A DNA stretch of 35,791 nucleotides from Planctomycetia bacterium (GTDB lineage Bacteria > Planctomycetota > UBA1135 > GCA-002686595), in the NCBI GenBank assembly GCA_005799545.1, contig SYGM01000045.1:1-35791 (forward strand), written 5' to 3'. Of the stretch, positions 1-8,497 are shown piece after piece; position 1 is the first letter of the stretch, and each line of letters begins with the position of its first letter. Made by a program: the position numbers and the translations under genes. A model generated the notes under the pieces. The model saw only the letters and a list, made by a program, of their open reading frames with translations, was not told where the DNA came from and did not search any database.

Positions 1-819
1 ACCGTGCTGTCGTTCTCGGCCGATGCGTCGATGAACGAAATGGGCCTCACCAATCGCCTGCTGCCCGTGGAGAATGCTCCCAACGGTAATCAGGCGCAGC
101 TCGCCATGTGCGACACGGTGGCGGACCCCGAGGATGTCACCGATGCCGGCGGCATGTTCAAGATCGACCGCATGACCGACTTCCAGCGCCTGCTGGCTCC
201 GCCGCCGCAGACGCCGCGCAGCGGCATGAGCGGCGCGGCCATCTTCGACGCGATCGGCTGCAACAAGTGCCACTTGAGCACGCCCTTCACCACTCCGCCG
301 ACCGCGGAGCCGGGTCTGGCGAACATCAGCTTCCGCCCGTACAGCGACTTCCTCGTGCACGACATCGGTCCGGCGAGCGATCAGATCGTGGACGGTTCGG
401 TTACCGAGACCGAGATGCGCACCACCCCGCTGTGGGGTTTGCGCAGCCGCGCCACGCTGGGTCTGTGGCACGACATGCGTGCTTCGGGCGGCACCGCGGA
501 GCAGAACATCGCCTCGGCGATCCTGCTGCACGACAGCGAGGGTCTCGCCTCCCGCAATGCCTTCAACGCTCTGTCTGCCGTCCAGAAGAACCAGCTGACC
601 AGCTTCCTGCTGTCGCTGGGCCGTCTGGAGTTCGACTACGAGGGCAACAACAACGTGGACGAGGTCGACTGGTTCTTCCTCCGTCCTCTGGTGAGCGGTC
701 CCGCACCGGCCAGTCCGATCCTGCCCGATGATGTCGGCGCGGTCTCGGACTTCGATCAGGACGGCGACTTCGACCTCGAGGACTTCGGCGTCCTGCAGCG
801 GGCCTTTACCGGTCCCTGA
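1..819 (+). CDS. Di-haem oxidoreductase (DUF1111/cytochrome c peroxidase-like), 5'-truncated, with dockerin-like tail
   Basis: The reading frame is open from the first base, so the N-terminus lies outside the window; the GTG at 4 is probably not the true start. About 272 C-terminal residues are present. A CNKCH haem-attachment motif (CxxCH) lies near residue 83. It is followed by the conserved block TPLWGLRSR, LWHDMRA, ILLHDSEG and SRNAF, typical of the periplasmic di-haem oxidoreductase family related to MauG/cytochrome c peroxidase. The last ~25 residues carry a DFDQDGDFDLEDF calcium loop like one half of a type I dockerin, a tail common on secreted planctomycete proteins. The substrate is unknown. 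Family assignment is good; the role in electron transfer or peroxide handling is inference. Confidence 0.82.
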   Translation, partial: TVLSFSADASMNEMGLTNRLLPVENAPNGNQAQLAMCDTVADPEDVTDAGGMFKIDRMTDFQRLLAPPPQTPRSGMSGAAIFDAIGCNKCHLSTPFTTPPTAEPGLANISFRPYSDFLVHDIGPASDQIVDGSVTETEMRTTPLWGLRSRATLGLWHDMRASGGTAEQNIASAILLHDSEGLASRNAFNALSAVQKNQLTSFLLSLGRLEFDYEGNNNVDEVDWFFLRPLVSGPAPASPILPDDVGAVSDFDQDGDFDLEDFGVLQRAFTGP

Positions 820-871
820 TCCGCTTCTTTTTTGGGGCGCGAGCCCCTCCCCGCTGGCTCATGAGGAGTGC

Positions 872-877
872 TACGCT
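872..877 (+). promoter_or_regulatory. -10-like box TACGCT, 7 nt before ATG 885
   Basis: GCTACGCT ends 7 nt before the ATG at 885, the spacing expected if transcription starts at the ATG (leaderless mRNA). The same octamer pattern GCTAnnCT recurs before other first genes here. No -35 box is evident. It supports start 885 over ATG 861, since the box lies downstream of 861. Confidence 0.45.
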
Positions 878-884
878 ACTCCCC

Positions 885-2669
885 ATGAGCCAGATCGCTT
901 CTTGGATCCGCGTCGGCGCTGTTTGCGCGCTGTTCACCACCGCTGCCCAAGCCCAGTTCGACAACAACTGGCTGACCTTTGCCCCGGGCACGGGCCGCAT
1001 CAAGACCAACACGGGCGCGGATGCCACCGCAATCCTCACCGACCCGCAGGAGAAGGACTTTGCCTCCGGCGACGTCAACAACGACGGTTGGACCGACGTT
1101 GTCATGGTGCGCAAGCTGCCCTTCACGGTTGCCGGCGGCTTCCCCAACTACCTGCTGATGAATGAAGGTGGCCTGCTCGTGGATCGCAGCGGCGAGTACG
1201 CCAGCGAGTCGGACGTCGCCGGCGACAACGGCTTCCTCACGCCGACCAATGACCGCGACGTGGTGCTGTCGGACGTCAACCTCGACGGTTGGCTGGACAT
1301 CATCACCTGCACGACGATGAGCGATGGTCTGCCCAAGCACATCAGCCACCCGCGCGTGTACATCAACAAGGGTGCGGTCAACGGCCAGTGGCAGGGCTTC
1401 CGCTACGAAGATGCCCGTATTCCGACCTTCCCGATCGCTCCGCGCTTCTGCGGTGTCGATGCCGGTGACGTCACGGGCGATGGTGCCCCGGATCTGTATT
1501 TCGCCGACTACGGCGGCCTCGAAGACAAGCTGCTGATCAACAACGGCAACGGCTTCTTCATCGACTCGGGCAACACGCGCATGGCGGACTCGATGCTGGC
1601 ATCGGGCTTCGGCACAGCCGCCAACATCATGGACATGAACGGCGACGGCCTGAACGACATCGTCCGCGGCCAGTCCGGTTCGTGCCAGATCTCGTACAAC
1701 AACCCCGCGCAGCCGGGCTACTTCCCGACCATCCTGCACCAGTCGATGGGCAGCGGCGCGACGTACCACTCGGACGCCGGCGACCTCAACCGTGACAACA
1801 AGCCGGATGTGATCATCAGCGACGACGGCTTGGACAACTTCCGCCTGAACCAGGGCAACGACAGCCTTGGCCGCGTCAACTGGGGGCCGTTCACCAACTA
1901 CCAGTTCGTCACCGGCGGTGACGACGGTTTCGCGGGCTCCAACCACATCGTCGACCTCGACGGCGATCAGTGGCCGGAGGCGATCTTCGCGGATGTCGAC
2001 GTCGACATCGGCGGCTGCGATCGTCGCACGCACATCTATCACAACCTCGGCGGCGCCATCGGTGGTGCGATCAACATGCGTGAGGAGGCCGGCAGCGCCG
2101 CCAACGGCAACTGGCGCGGCGTCAAGGGGATGAGCTCCGCGGATCATGTCGGCACTTACGACATCGCGTTCCTGGATCTGGACCGCGACGGCGACATGGA
2201 CATGGTCTACGGCCGCTGCGCGGGCACCTTCGTGTGGATGAACCAGAAGATCACGGCGCCGACCACGGCGACCTATGTCTTCGGTGGCACCAACGCGAAC
2301 TCGACCGGTCAGAAGGCGCGCATCAGCGCCAACGGCACGCCTGGCGGCAACGTCAACAACTTCCAGCTGCGCGCCGAGGGTCTCCCGGCGCTGAAGACCA
2401 CGATCTTCCTCTACGGCGCGGGACGCCTTTGGGCTCCGGCGGTGTTCGGCGACGGACAACGCTGGGTCAGCGGTCCGATCCAGCGCTTCAGCGCGGTCAC
2501 CTCCGACTCCAGCGGGGTGGCGATCTTCAACTGCAACTTCAACACGGCTCCGATGAGCACGATTCCGATCGGTGCGGAGCGCGGGGCTCAGGCCTGGTTC
2601 CGTGACCCGGCTGCGGGCGCGGGCCACAGCAACACCACCAACGCGGTGGCGTTCTGGCGCGTGGATTGA
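885..2669 (+). CDS. Secreted FG-GAP/VCBS repeat beta-propeller protein
   Basis: A secreted protein of about 594 residues. The N-terminus from ATG 885 is a classic signal peptide (short polar start, hydrophobic core, AQA cleavage site). ATG 861 would add eight residues and overlap a promoter-like box, so 885 is preferred. At least seven calcium-binding FG-GAP/VCBS motifs follow, including DVNNDGWTD, DVNLDGWLD, DVTGDGAPD, DMNGDGLND, DLNRDNKPD, DLDGDQWPE and DLDRDGDMD. Together they predict an integrin-alpha-like beta-propeller. The last ~125 residues form a separate beta-rich domain ending in an AWFRDPAAG...NAVAFW motif, which I associate with C-terminal domains of planctomycete secreted proteins. 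No catalytic residues were seen; a surface or adhesive role is inference. An intrinsic terminator follows. Confidence 0.85.
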   Translation: MSQIASWIRVGAVCALFTTAAQAQFDNNWLTFAPGTGRIKTNTGADATAILTDPQEKDFASGDVNNDGWTDVVMVRKLPFTVAGGFPNYLLMNEGGLLVDRSGEYASESDVAGDNGFLTPTNDRDVVLSDVNLDGWLDIITCTTMSDGLPKHISHPRVYINKGAVNGQWQGFRYEDARIPTFPIAPRFCGVDAGDVTGDGAPDLYFADYGGLEDKLLINNGNGFFIDSGNTRMADSMLASGFGTAANIMDMNGDGLNDIVRGQSGSCQISYNNPAQPGYFPTILHQSMGSGATYHSDAGDLNRDNKPDVIISDDGLDNFRLNQGNDSLGRVNWGPFTNYQFVTGGDDGFAGSNHIVDLDGDQWPEAIFADVDVDIGGCDRRTHIYHNLGGAIGGAINMREEAGSAANGNWRGVKGMSSADHVGTYDIAFLDLDRDGDMDMVYGRCAGTFVWMNQKITAPTTATYVFGGTNANSTGQKARISANGTPGGNVNNFQLRAEGLPALKTTIFLYGAGRLWAPAVFGDGQRWVSGPIQRFSAVTSDSSGVAIFNCNFNTAPMSTIPIGAERGAQAWFRDPAAGAGHSNTTNAVAFWRVD

Positions 2670-2703
2670 GCCCAAGCGGCCCCCCGTGGGGGGCAGAATC
2701 CCC

Positions 2704-2743
2704 GAGGGCCGGTGCGGCAAACGCGCTGGCCCTCATTTTTTTT
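2704..2743 (+). terminator. Intrinsic terminator after the FG-GAP gene
   Basis: GAGGGCC (2704-2710) pairs with GGCCCTC (2728-2734), followed by A and an eight-T run (2736-2743). It lies 35 bases after the stop of the FG-GAP gene. Confidence 0.75.
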
Positions 2744-2902
2744 CGACCGCATTTCCTGCTTTTCCGCCCCCATCCGCCACCCCCCTCCGGAATTGAGGGC
2801 GGGAGTCGATCGACAAACGGCTCCGCTCATGACAGTGCTGCACGCGTATCCCCTCACGCGGTGCACCAGCGCGGTCGGGGCTGATCTTCTCCCTCCAGTT
2901 CG

Positions 2903-2943
2903 GCCCCTTTCGACCGCCCGCCGGTCGAAGGGGGCTGTTTTTT
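2903..2943 (+). terminator. Strong second intrinsic terminator
   Basis: A 14-bp stem (2903-2916 with 2922-2935, one G-T pair) and a five-base loop are followed by TG and a six-T run ending at 2943. It is stronger than the first terminator yet no coding gene ends just before it. It insulates the downstream metabolic genes from upstream transcription. Confidence 0.8.
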
Positions 2944-2975
2944 CGGGGCATCGGGTGCAGTGGCACCAAGTGCGG

Positions 2976-2981
2976 TAGCAT
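2976..2981 (+). promoter_or_regulatory. -10-like box TAGCAT before the FAD oxidoreductase
   Basis: GGTAGCAT ends 9 nt before ATG 2991, and no Shine-Dalgarno sequence is visible. This fits a leaderless or near-leaderless start. Confidence 0.35.
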
Positions 2982-2990
2982 CAGCGCGGA

Positions 2991-4241
2991 ATGAGAGCCA
3001 AGGTCCTGATCGTCGGTGGTGGAGTGATGGGCGCATCGATCGCCTGGCACCTCGCCATGCGCCTCGATCCGCACGAAGAGCCGGTGATGCTGCTCGAAAA
3101 GAGCCGTCTGGGCGCGGGCTCCACGGGCAAGTCGGGGGCGATCCTGCGACAGCAGTACTCCGACCGTCCGCTGGCGGCGATGGCGCGCGACAGCCTGCGC
3201 GTGTATTCGAACTTCGAGCGACTCACCGGCCGCTTCATCGGCTTCCAGCGCATGGGCGTGCTCACGCTCGCGGGGCCGCGTCAACCCGAGCAGCAGGAAC
3301 TGGTGGTGCGCAACTCATTCATGCAGCGCGAGCTCGGTATCAAGGTGGATCTGCTGCGCGGTCGTGACATCGAGCGCGTCGCCCCGGGCATTGCAGTGGA
3401 GGACGGCACGCTGGCCGCCTACGAACCCGAAGGTGGCGGGGCGGATCCCGTGCGCACCGTGGAAGCGTTCGCAGCGCTGGCGCGCGAGCGCGGGGCCACC
3501 GTGCGTCAGGGCATCGAAGTGCTATCGATTCAGACCCGGGCGGGCAGCGTGGTGGGCGTGGAAACCAATGTCGGTCCGATCCAGTGCGAGACGCTCGTGC
3601 TGGCCGCCGGCCCATGGTCGCGCCGCCTGCTGGAGCCGCTGGGTGTGCGCGTTCCGCTGCGGGTGGTGCGTCCCGAGCAGAGCTTCTTCGCCACACCCGA
3701 TCATTCCAGAGGTGCGGCACTCGAGGATCCGGCGCTCGACCCGCGCCTGCGTCTGCGTCCGCGCGAGCTGCCTGCCGCATTGCATCCGGTGCTGCTGGAT
3801 CTGGAGCACAACGCGTATTCGCGCTGCGTGACGCTGGAAGGCCGCACGCGCGTGGGACGGCTGGACTATCACGAAGACGAGGAGATCGAAAATCCCGATC
3901 TTGCGCGTGAGACCGTCAGCTCCGAGTTCTGCGCGTGGTCTCGCGAGCAGCTCGAGGCGCGACTGCCCGTCTATGGCGGAGCTGAAGAGGCCGGCACGCT
4001 GGCCGGTCTGTACACGATCACCCCCGACGCGCAGGCGCTGATCGGCCCGTGGAAGCACATCGAGGGTCTGTTCCTTGTCACGGGCTTCAGCGGCCATGGC
4101 TTCAAGCTCGCGCCAAGCGTCGGCGAGGGCGTGGCCGAGATGGTCACGGGCCATCCGGTCAGCGCCTTCGATGCGCCTTTCTTCGACCCGCACCGTTTCG
4201 AAAACCGCTCCGCAGGCGAGTGCCGCGCTTTCGGCCTCTGA
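2991..4241 (+). CDS. FAD-dependent amine/amino-acid oxidoreductase (DAO family, sarcosine-oxidase-like)
   Basis: A protein of 416 residues. It starts directly with the Rossmann dinucleotide-binding motif VLIVGGGVMGAS (GxGxxG, residues 5-16). An STGKSGAILRQQYS segment follows, resembling the FAD-contacting segment of sarcosine oxidase/DAO enzymes, then AAGPWS near residue 205. The C-terminus has the FAD-closing motif TPDAQALIGP...VTGFSGHGFKLAPSVGE (about residues 344-381). The family oxidises secondary amines or D-amino acids to imines, releasing the keto acid or formaldehyde. The substrate is not readable here. The gene heads a same-strand run with the GCS2-CBS gene 44 bases downstream, so a supply role for that pathway is possible but inferred. 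Confidence 0.82.
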   Translation: MRAKVLIVGGGVMGASIAWHLAMRLDPHEEPVMLLEKSRLGAGSTGKSGAILRQQYSDRPLAAMARDSLRVYSNFERLTGRFIGFQRMGVLTLAGPRQPEQQELVVRNSFMQRELGIKVDLLRGRDIERVAPGIAVEDGTLAAYEPEGGGADPVRTVEAFAALARERGATVRQGIEVLSIQTRAGSVVGVETNVGPIQCETLVLAAGPWSRRLLEPLGVRVPLRVVRPEQSFFATPDHSRGAALEDPALDPRLRLRPRELPAALHPVLLDLEHNAYSRCVTLEGRTRVGRLDYHEDEEIENPDLARETVSSEFCAWSREQLEARLPVYGGAEEAGTLAGLYTITPDAQALIGPWKHIEGLFLVTGFSGHGFKLAPSVGEGVAEMVTGHPVSAFDAPFFDPHRFENRSAGECRAFGL

Positions 4242-4285
4242 CTCGCAAACCAAGCCCCCCCCCGAGGCAAAGCAGCCAAGACAAC

Positions 4286-6196
4286 ATGGGTGAAAACACC
4301 ATCACGACGGAACTGGACCATGTGCAGATGCGCGAGTACGTGCGCGCGCTGCTCGAGGACGTGCACGCGCTCGAGCGCATGCTGGAGACCGAGCGTCTCG
4401 AAAAGGGCGTGCGCCGCATCGGAGCCGAGCAGGAGCTGTTCCTCGTGGACGCCAATCTGCGTCCCAAAGCCTGCGTGCTCAAGGTCCTCGAGCATCTCAA
4501 GGACAAGCCGTTCACCACGGAGCTGGCGCAGTACAACCTCGAGACGAACCTGTCTCCGCAGCTGCTGGGCGGCGACTGTCTCTCGAAGATGCATGCCGAG
4601 CTCGACGAGATGATCGGGCTGGCACGCATGGCGGCATCGCGCGAAGGCGCGCAGATTCTGTTGTGCGGCATTCTCCCGACGCTGGACAAGCAGCACCTCG
4701 GGCTTGAGTGGATGACGCCGATCCCGCGCTATTACCAGCTGAACCGAATGATGGTGGCGCTGCGCAACGGCCACTTCGATGCCGCGATCAAGGGCGTCGA
4801 CGAGTTCTATCTCAGTCATGAGAACGTGATGCTGGAGGCCTGCAACACGAGCTTCCAGGTGCACTGGCAGTGCGACCCGCAGGACTACGCGCGCCTCTAC
4901 AACATCGCGCAGCTGATCACGGCGCCGCAGCTGGCCTGCGCCGTCAACTCGCCGATCCTGATGGGCAAGCGGCTGTGGCACGAGACGCGCGTCGCGCTCT
5001 TCCAGCAATCCGTGGATACGCGCTCGGAGGTCAAGGCCCAGCGCGGCGGACGCTCACGCGTCAACTTCGGCGAGCGCTGGCTGCAGGACTCGATCATGGA
5101 GATCTTCCGGGAGGACGTCGCGCGCTTCCGCTCGCTGATCGCCTCCGCGCCGGAAGAGTCGCCGCTGGAGGTGCTGGCCCGCGGCGGAATTCCGCAGCTC
5201 AAGGCTCTGCGCCTGCACAACGGCACGGTCTACCGCTGGAACCGCCCCTGCTACGGCGTGATGGACGGCAAGGCCCACCTGCGCATCGAGAACCGCATCA
5301 TGCCGGCCGGTCCCAGCGTGATCGACGAGATCGCCAACGCAGCCTTCTTCTTCGGATTGATGCAGGCCCTGCCGGCGGAATACGGGGACATCCGCAACCA
5401 GATCTCCTTCGACGACGCGAAGAACAACCTCGTCACGGTGGCGCGCTACGGTCTGCACAGCCGGGTGCGCTGGCTGCGCGGGAAGACCTGGGCCTGCGAG
5501 CAGCTGGTGCTGGAGCACCTCCTGCCGCTGGCGCGTCAGGGCCTGCAGGCCGCGAAGGTCAACAGCTCGGACATCGAGCGCTACCTCGGCGTCTTCGAGG
5601 AGCGCGTGCAGATCGGCCGCACAGGCGCGCAGTGGGCGCTGGATTCCTTCGCCGCCATGGGCGAGCGCGGCAAGCGCGGGGAACGCTGCCGATCGCTCGC
5701 TTCCGCGATGAAGCGCAATCAGGAGGAAGGTTTGCCCGTGGCGCAGTGGCAGCTCGCGGGCTTTGAAGCCACGGGCGCCGACCCGGGCAGCTTCCAGACG
5801 GTCGAACAGATCATGACCAGCGATGTCTTCACGGTGCACCCGGAGGATCTCGTCAATCTGGCAGCGAGCCTGATGGACTGGGAACACCTGCGCTACGTGC
5901 CCGTGGAGGACCAGAACGGTCATCTGCTGGGACTGCTCTCGTTCCGCTCCATCCTGCGGCTGATGTCCCGCGGCCAGACGCACACTAGCGTTCCGGTGCG
6001 CGACATCATGAAGAAGGATCCGATCACGATCCGACCGGAAGCCTCCATTTTCGATGCCATGAAGCTGATGCGCGAGCGCGACATCGGCTGCCTGCCGGTC
6101 GTCAACGCGGAAGGCCGGCTTGTCGGCATCATCACCGAGCACGACTTCATGGACCTTTCCGCGGCGCTGCTTGAGCGCTGGCTCAACGACGAGTAG
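4286..6196 (+). CDS. GCS2-type glutamate-cysteine-ligase-like amidoligase fused to a CBS pair
   Basis: A protein of 636 residues from ATG 4286; the frame is open further upstream but overlaps the preceding gene. Residues ~20-450 match the GCS2/YbdK carboxylate-amine ligase fold (GAEQELFLVD at residues 46-55 with metal/ATP-site acidic residues; NxETNLSPQ; a late RIENRIMPAGPS block). Two CBS domains follow at ~505-565 and ~569-630 (VEQIMTSDVF and VRDIMKKDPI). The family makes ATP-dependent amide bonds on glutamate-like carboxylates. CBS pairs usually bind adenine nucleotides, so energy-state control is likely. The aspartoacylase-like gene begins 8 bases downstream, strongly suggesting one operon. 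The true substrates are unknown; glutathione synthesis proper is unlikely to be assumed from this family alone. Confidence 0.85.
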   Translation: MGENTITTELDHVQMREYVRALLEDVHALERMLETERLEKGVRRIGAEQELFLVDANLRPKACVLKVLEHLKDKPFTTELAQYNLETNLSPQLLGGDCLSKMHAELDEMIGLARMAASREGAQILLCGILPTLDKQHLGLEWMTPIPRYYQLNRMMVALRNGHFDAAIKGVDEFYLSHENVMLEACNTSFQVHWQCDPQDYARLYNIAQLITAPQLACAVNSPILMGKRLWHETRVALFQQSVDTRSEVKAQRGGRSRVNFGERWLQDSIMEIFREDVARFRSLIASAPEESPLEVLARGGIPQLKALRLHNGTVYRWNRPCYGVMDGKAHLRIENRIMPAGPSVIDEIANAAFFFGLMQALPAEYGDIRNQISFDDAKNNLVTVARYGLHSRVRWLRGKTWACEQLVLEHLLPLARQGLQAAKVNSSDIERYLGVFEERVQIGRTGAQWALDSFAAMGERGKRGERCRSLASAMKRNQEEGLPVAQWQLAGFEATGADPGSFQTVEQIMTSDVFTVHPEDLVNLAASLMDWEHLRYVPVEDQNGHLLGLLSFRSILRLMSRGQTHTSVPVRDIMKKDPITIRPEASIFDAMKLMRERDIGCLPVVNAEGRLVGIITEHDFMDLSAALLERWLNDE

Positions 6197-6204
6197 GCCG
6201 CAGC

Positions 6205-7140
6205 ATGTCAGCAGCGCAGAGTCGCCGTATCGGCGCCTACGACAGCGGTCGTCGCGGACCGCTGCTGCTGGTGACCGCGGCTGTCCACGGCAACGAACCG
6301 GCGGGCGTCGAGGCCCTGCGGCGCGTGTTCGATGCGCTGGAGCGTTTGCAGCCGCGCATTCAGGGCCGCATCGTCGGCCTGATCGGCAATCGCTCCGCGT
6401 TGGAGCGCGGCGTGCGCTTCATCGACATCGATCTCAACCGCCTGTGGTCCGCGCGTGCCGTGCGTGCACTGCTTGCGGCCGATCCGGCCGCGGACAACTC
6501 GGAGCAGCGTGAACAGCGCGAACTTCTGGCAGAGATGGAGCGAGAACTGGCGCAGCCGGCGAGCGAGGTGCTGCATCTTGATCTGCACTCCACTTCAGGC
6601 GGCGGGCCGCCGTTCACGGTGCTCGACGGCCGGATCGCGAACCAGCGCGTCGCCCAATGCCTGCCGGTGCCCGCCATTCTCGGACTGTTGAAGAACGTCG
6701 AGGGCACGGTGCTCGATTTCGCTGCCGCGCGAGAGTTCCCCTGTCTGGTGCTGGAGGGCGGTCAGAACGAAGCGCCCCAGACTGTCTATCACCACGAGGC
6801 CGCCCTGTGGCTGCTGATGCAGTCGATGGGCATGTTCGAGGAGCTGGAAGGTGTCGACCTCAAGGCCATGCGCGAACGGTTGGAACGCAGCGTCAAAGGC
6901 CTGCCGCCCGCCGTGGAAATCTGCCTGCGTTACCACATCGCCGATGGCGAGCGCTTCACGATGCTGCCCGGCTTCGAAAGCTTTCAGGCGGTCCGCCAGG
7001 GACAGCTGCTGGCGCTGGGTGGCAAGAGCGGAATGCGCGAGATCCGCTGCCCGCTGGGCTCGATCCTGCTGATGCCGCGCTATCAGGGTCAGGGTGCCGA
7101 CGGCTTCTTCCTCGCGCGCATCGTCGATCTGGTTGCCTGA
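6205..7140 (+). CDS. Succinylglutamate desuccinylase/aspartoacylase-family zinc deacylase
   Basis: A protein of 311 residues with the M14-like zinc site of the AstE/ASPA family: HGNE (His28, Glu31), the third ligand His128 in LDLHST, and a candidate catalytic Glu184 in LVLEGG. The substrate-arginine motif GNRSALERGVRFIDIDLNR lies at ~61-79. These enzymes cleave N-acyl or amide bonds of acidic amino acids. The C-terminal ~90 residues form the usual beta domain. It starts 8 bases after the GCS2-CBS stop, so it may remove or remodel the amide made by that protein. The pairing of GCS2, RimK-like ATP-grasp and aspartoacylase families fits published surveys of amidoligase gene neighbourhoods; its product here is inference. 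Confidence 0.82.
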   Translation: MSAAQSRRIGAYDSGRRGPLLLVTAAVHGNEPAGVEALRRVFDALERLQPRIQGRIVGLIGNRSALERGVRFIDIDLNRLWSARAVRALLAADPAADNSEQREQRELLAEMERELAQPASEVLHLDLHSTSGGGPPFTVLDGRIANQRVAQCLPVPAILGLLKNVEGTVLDFAAAREFPCLVLEGGQNEAPQTVYHHEAALWLLMQSMGMFEELEGVDLKAMRERLERSVKGLPPAVEICLRYHIADGERFTMLPGFESFQAVRQGQLLALGGKSGMREIRCPLGSILLMPRYQGQGADGFFLARIVDLVA

Positions 7141-7229
7141 TCCGTCCCAAAGTAGGGAATCGGCAGCGAGCTATCCGGAGAAGCTGCCCCTTGGCATGAT
7201 CCGCGCACGGAATCGCGAGACATCACATC

Positions 7230-8444
7230 ATGGCGCTGACACAGGAACTCAAGGACACGCTCGTGCTGATCCTCGCGGGCGGGATGGGCGAGCGGCTGAA
7301 ACCCCTGACCATCAAGCGGTCCAAACCGGCGGTTCCCTTCGGCGGCGCCTACCGCATCATCGACTTCACACTGTCGAACTGCATCCACTCCGGCCTGCGG
7401 CGCATCATGCTGCTGACCCAGTACCAGGCGCGCTCGCTCGAAGAGCACATCCGCTTCGGTTGGAACTTTCTGCCGCGTCGACTTGAGCAGTTCATCGGCG
7501 TGCTGCCACCGCACCACCTCTCCGGCGAGTGGTACAAGGGCACCGCCGATGCGATCACGCAGAATTTGCAGCTGATCGAAGACGAGGCACCCAAGCACGT
7601 GGTGATCCTCTCGGGTGATCACATCTACAAGATGGATTACTCATGGATGCTGCGCGATCACCTGATCAAGCGCGCCAAGCTGACCATCGGGGCCGTGCGC
7701 ATCCCCGCCGCGGACGCCTCGCGCTTCGGCATCCTCGAGGTTGACGCCAAGAATCGCGTCACCGGCTTCGTGGAGAAGCCCAAGAACGGAGCCAAGGAGA
7801 TCCCCGGCGATCCGGGCCATTGTCTGGGCTCGATGGGCATTTACATCTTCGAGACCGAGGAGCTCAAGCGCCGTCTGCTCGCCGACGAGGCGAACCCGGC
7901 CTCCAGCCACGACTTCGGCAAGGACATCCTCCCCGCGATGATCAGCGAGGTGCCTGTCTACGCCCACAACTTCCGCCACAAGCCCGGCGAGGTCAATCCG
8001 TACTGGCGCGATGTCGGAACCATCGACGCGTTGTTCGACGCGAACATGGACCTGTGCAATGTGACGCCGCAGTTCAACCTGTACGACATGGACTGGCCGA
8101 TCTACACGCTGTGGCACAACGATCCGCCGGCCAAGTGCGTACTCGACGCCCACGTCAAGGACTCGCTGTTGTCCCCAGGCACGATCATCTCCGGTGCCAG
8201 CCTGCACCGCTCGATCCTCTCCAATCGCGTGCGCGTTCAGGAAGGCGCCCAAGTGGACGAGTCCATGCTGTTCCATGGAGTGGTCGTGCGGCCCGGCGCG
8301 AAACTGCGCCGTGTGATCGTCGACAAGTGGACCGAGATTCCTCCGGGTGTCGAGATCGGCTTCGACCGCGCCAAGGATGAAAAGCTGTTCACAGTGACGC
8401 CCTCGGGCATCACCGTGGTCCCCTCGCGCTTCAAGTTCAGCTAG
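7230..8444 (+). CDS. glgC: Glucose-1-phosphate adenylyltransferase
   Basis: A 404-residue ADP-glucose pyrophosphorylase, the committed step of bacterial glycogen synthesis (glucose-1-phosphate + ATP to ADP-glucose). The nucleotide loop LILAGGMGERLKPLT lies at ~13-27 and the start of the fold SKPAVPFGGAYRIIDF at ~31-46. Also present are YKGTADAI, ILSGDHIYKMDY, FVEKP, SSHDFGKDILP and YWRDVGTIDA, followed by a left-handed beta-helix C-terminal domain. Length is normal for the family. It lies 89 bases after the deacylase gene, with no SD or GCTAnnCT box evident before the ATG, and it is followed by a hairpin. Its partner glgA is about 8 kb away in the same window, with ligase genes between them. 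Confidence 0.95.
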   Translation: MALTQELKDTLVLILAGGMGERLKPLTIKRSKPAVPFGGAYRIIDFTLSNCIHSGLRRIMLLTQYQARSLEEHIRFGWNFLPRRLEQFIGVLPPHHLSGEWYKGTADAITQNLQLIEDEAPKHVVILSGDHIYKMDYSWMLRDHLIKRAKLTIGAVRIPAADASRFGILEVDAKNRVTGFVEKPKNGAKEIPGDPGHCLGSMGIYIFETEELKRRLLADEANPASSHDFGKDILPAMISEVPVYAHNFRHKPGEVNPYWRDVGTIDALFDANMDLCNVTPQFNLYDMDWPIYTLWHNDPPAKCVLDAHVKDSLLSPGTIISGASLHRSILSNRVRVQEGAQVDESMLFHGVVVRPGAKLRRVIVDKWTEIPPGVEIGFDRAKDEKLFTVTPSGITVVPSRFKFS

Positions 8445-8471
8445 GCGCACCCCGCACGGGCGGGGATGCGC
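8445..8471 (+). terminator. GC-rich hairpin after glgC, no T-run
   Basis: GCGCA-CCCCGC pairs with GCGGGG-(A)-TGCGC around an ACGG loop immediately after the glgC stop. No T tract follows, so it could attenuate transcription or protect the 3' end instead of acting as a true intrinsic terminator. Confidence 0.45.
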
Positions 8472-8477
8472 TATTCT
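8472..8477 (+). promoter_or_regulatory. -10-like box TATTCT before the esterase
   Basis: GCTATTCT lies 20 nt before ATG 8498, leaving a short leader that contains a possible SD (AACGAGG). It matches the window's GCTAnnCT pattern. Confidence 0.35.
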
Positions 8478-8497
8478 CAAGAGAACGAGGTTTCGCG

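Larger units (their letters stand above)
2670..2990. other. Non-coding gap with two terminators and a possible small transcript
   Basis: About 320 bases without a convincing gene. It holds a short C6/G6 hairpin (2680-2693), an intrinsic terminator (2704-2743), a structured stretch and a second terminator (2903-2943). Between them an imperfect stem pairs TGCACGCGT with ACGCGGTGCA (around 2839-2866). The second terminator has no coding gene of its own upstream, so a small RNA from about 2750 to 2943 is possible. No known RNA family was recognised. Confidence 0.4.

Noticed and set aside
876-2720. 614-residue minus-strand open frame over the FG-GAP gene
   Set aside because: Shadow frame in high-GC coding DNA; low-complexity Val/Ala/Asp/Arg composition and no recognisable domain, whereas the plus strand has a signal peptide and FG-GAP repeats.
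7162-7188. GGCAGC/GCTGCC hairpin before glgC as a riboswitch or terminator
   Set aside because: A six-base stem with a 15-base loop and no T-run is too weak, and no riboswitch core was recognised.
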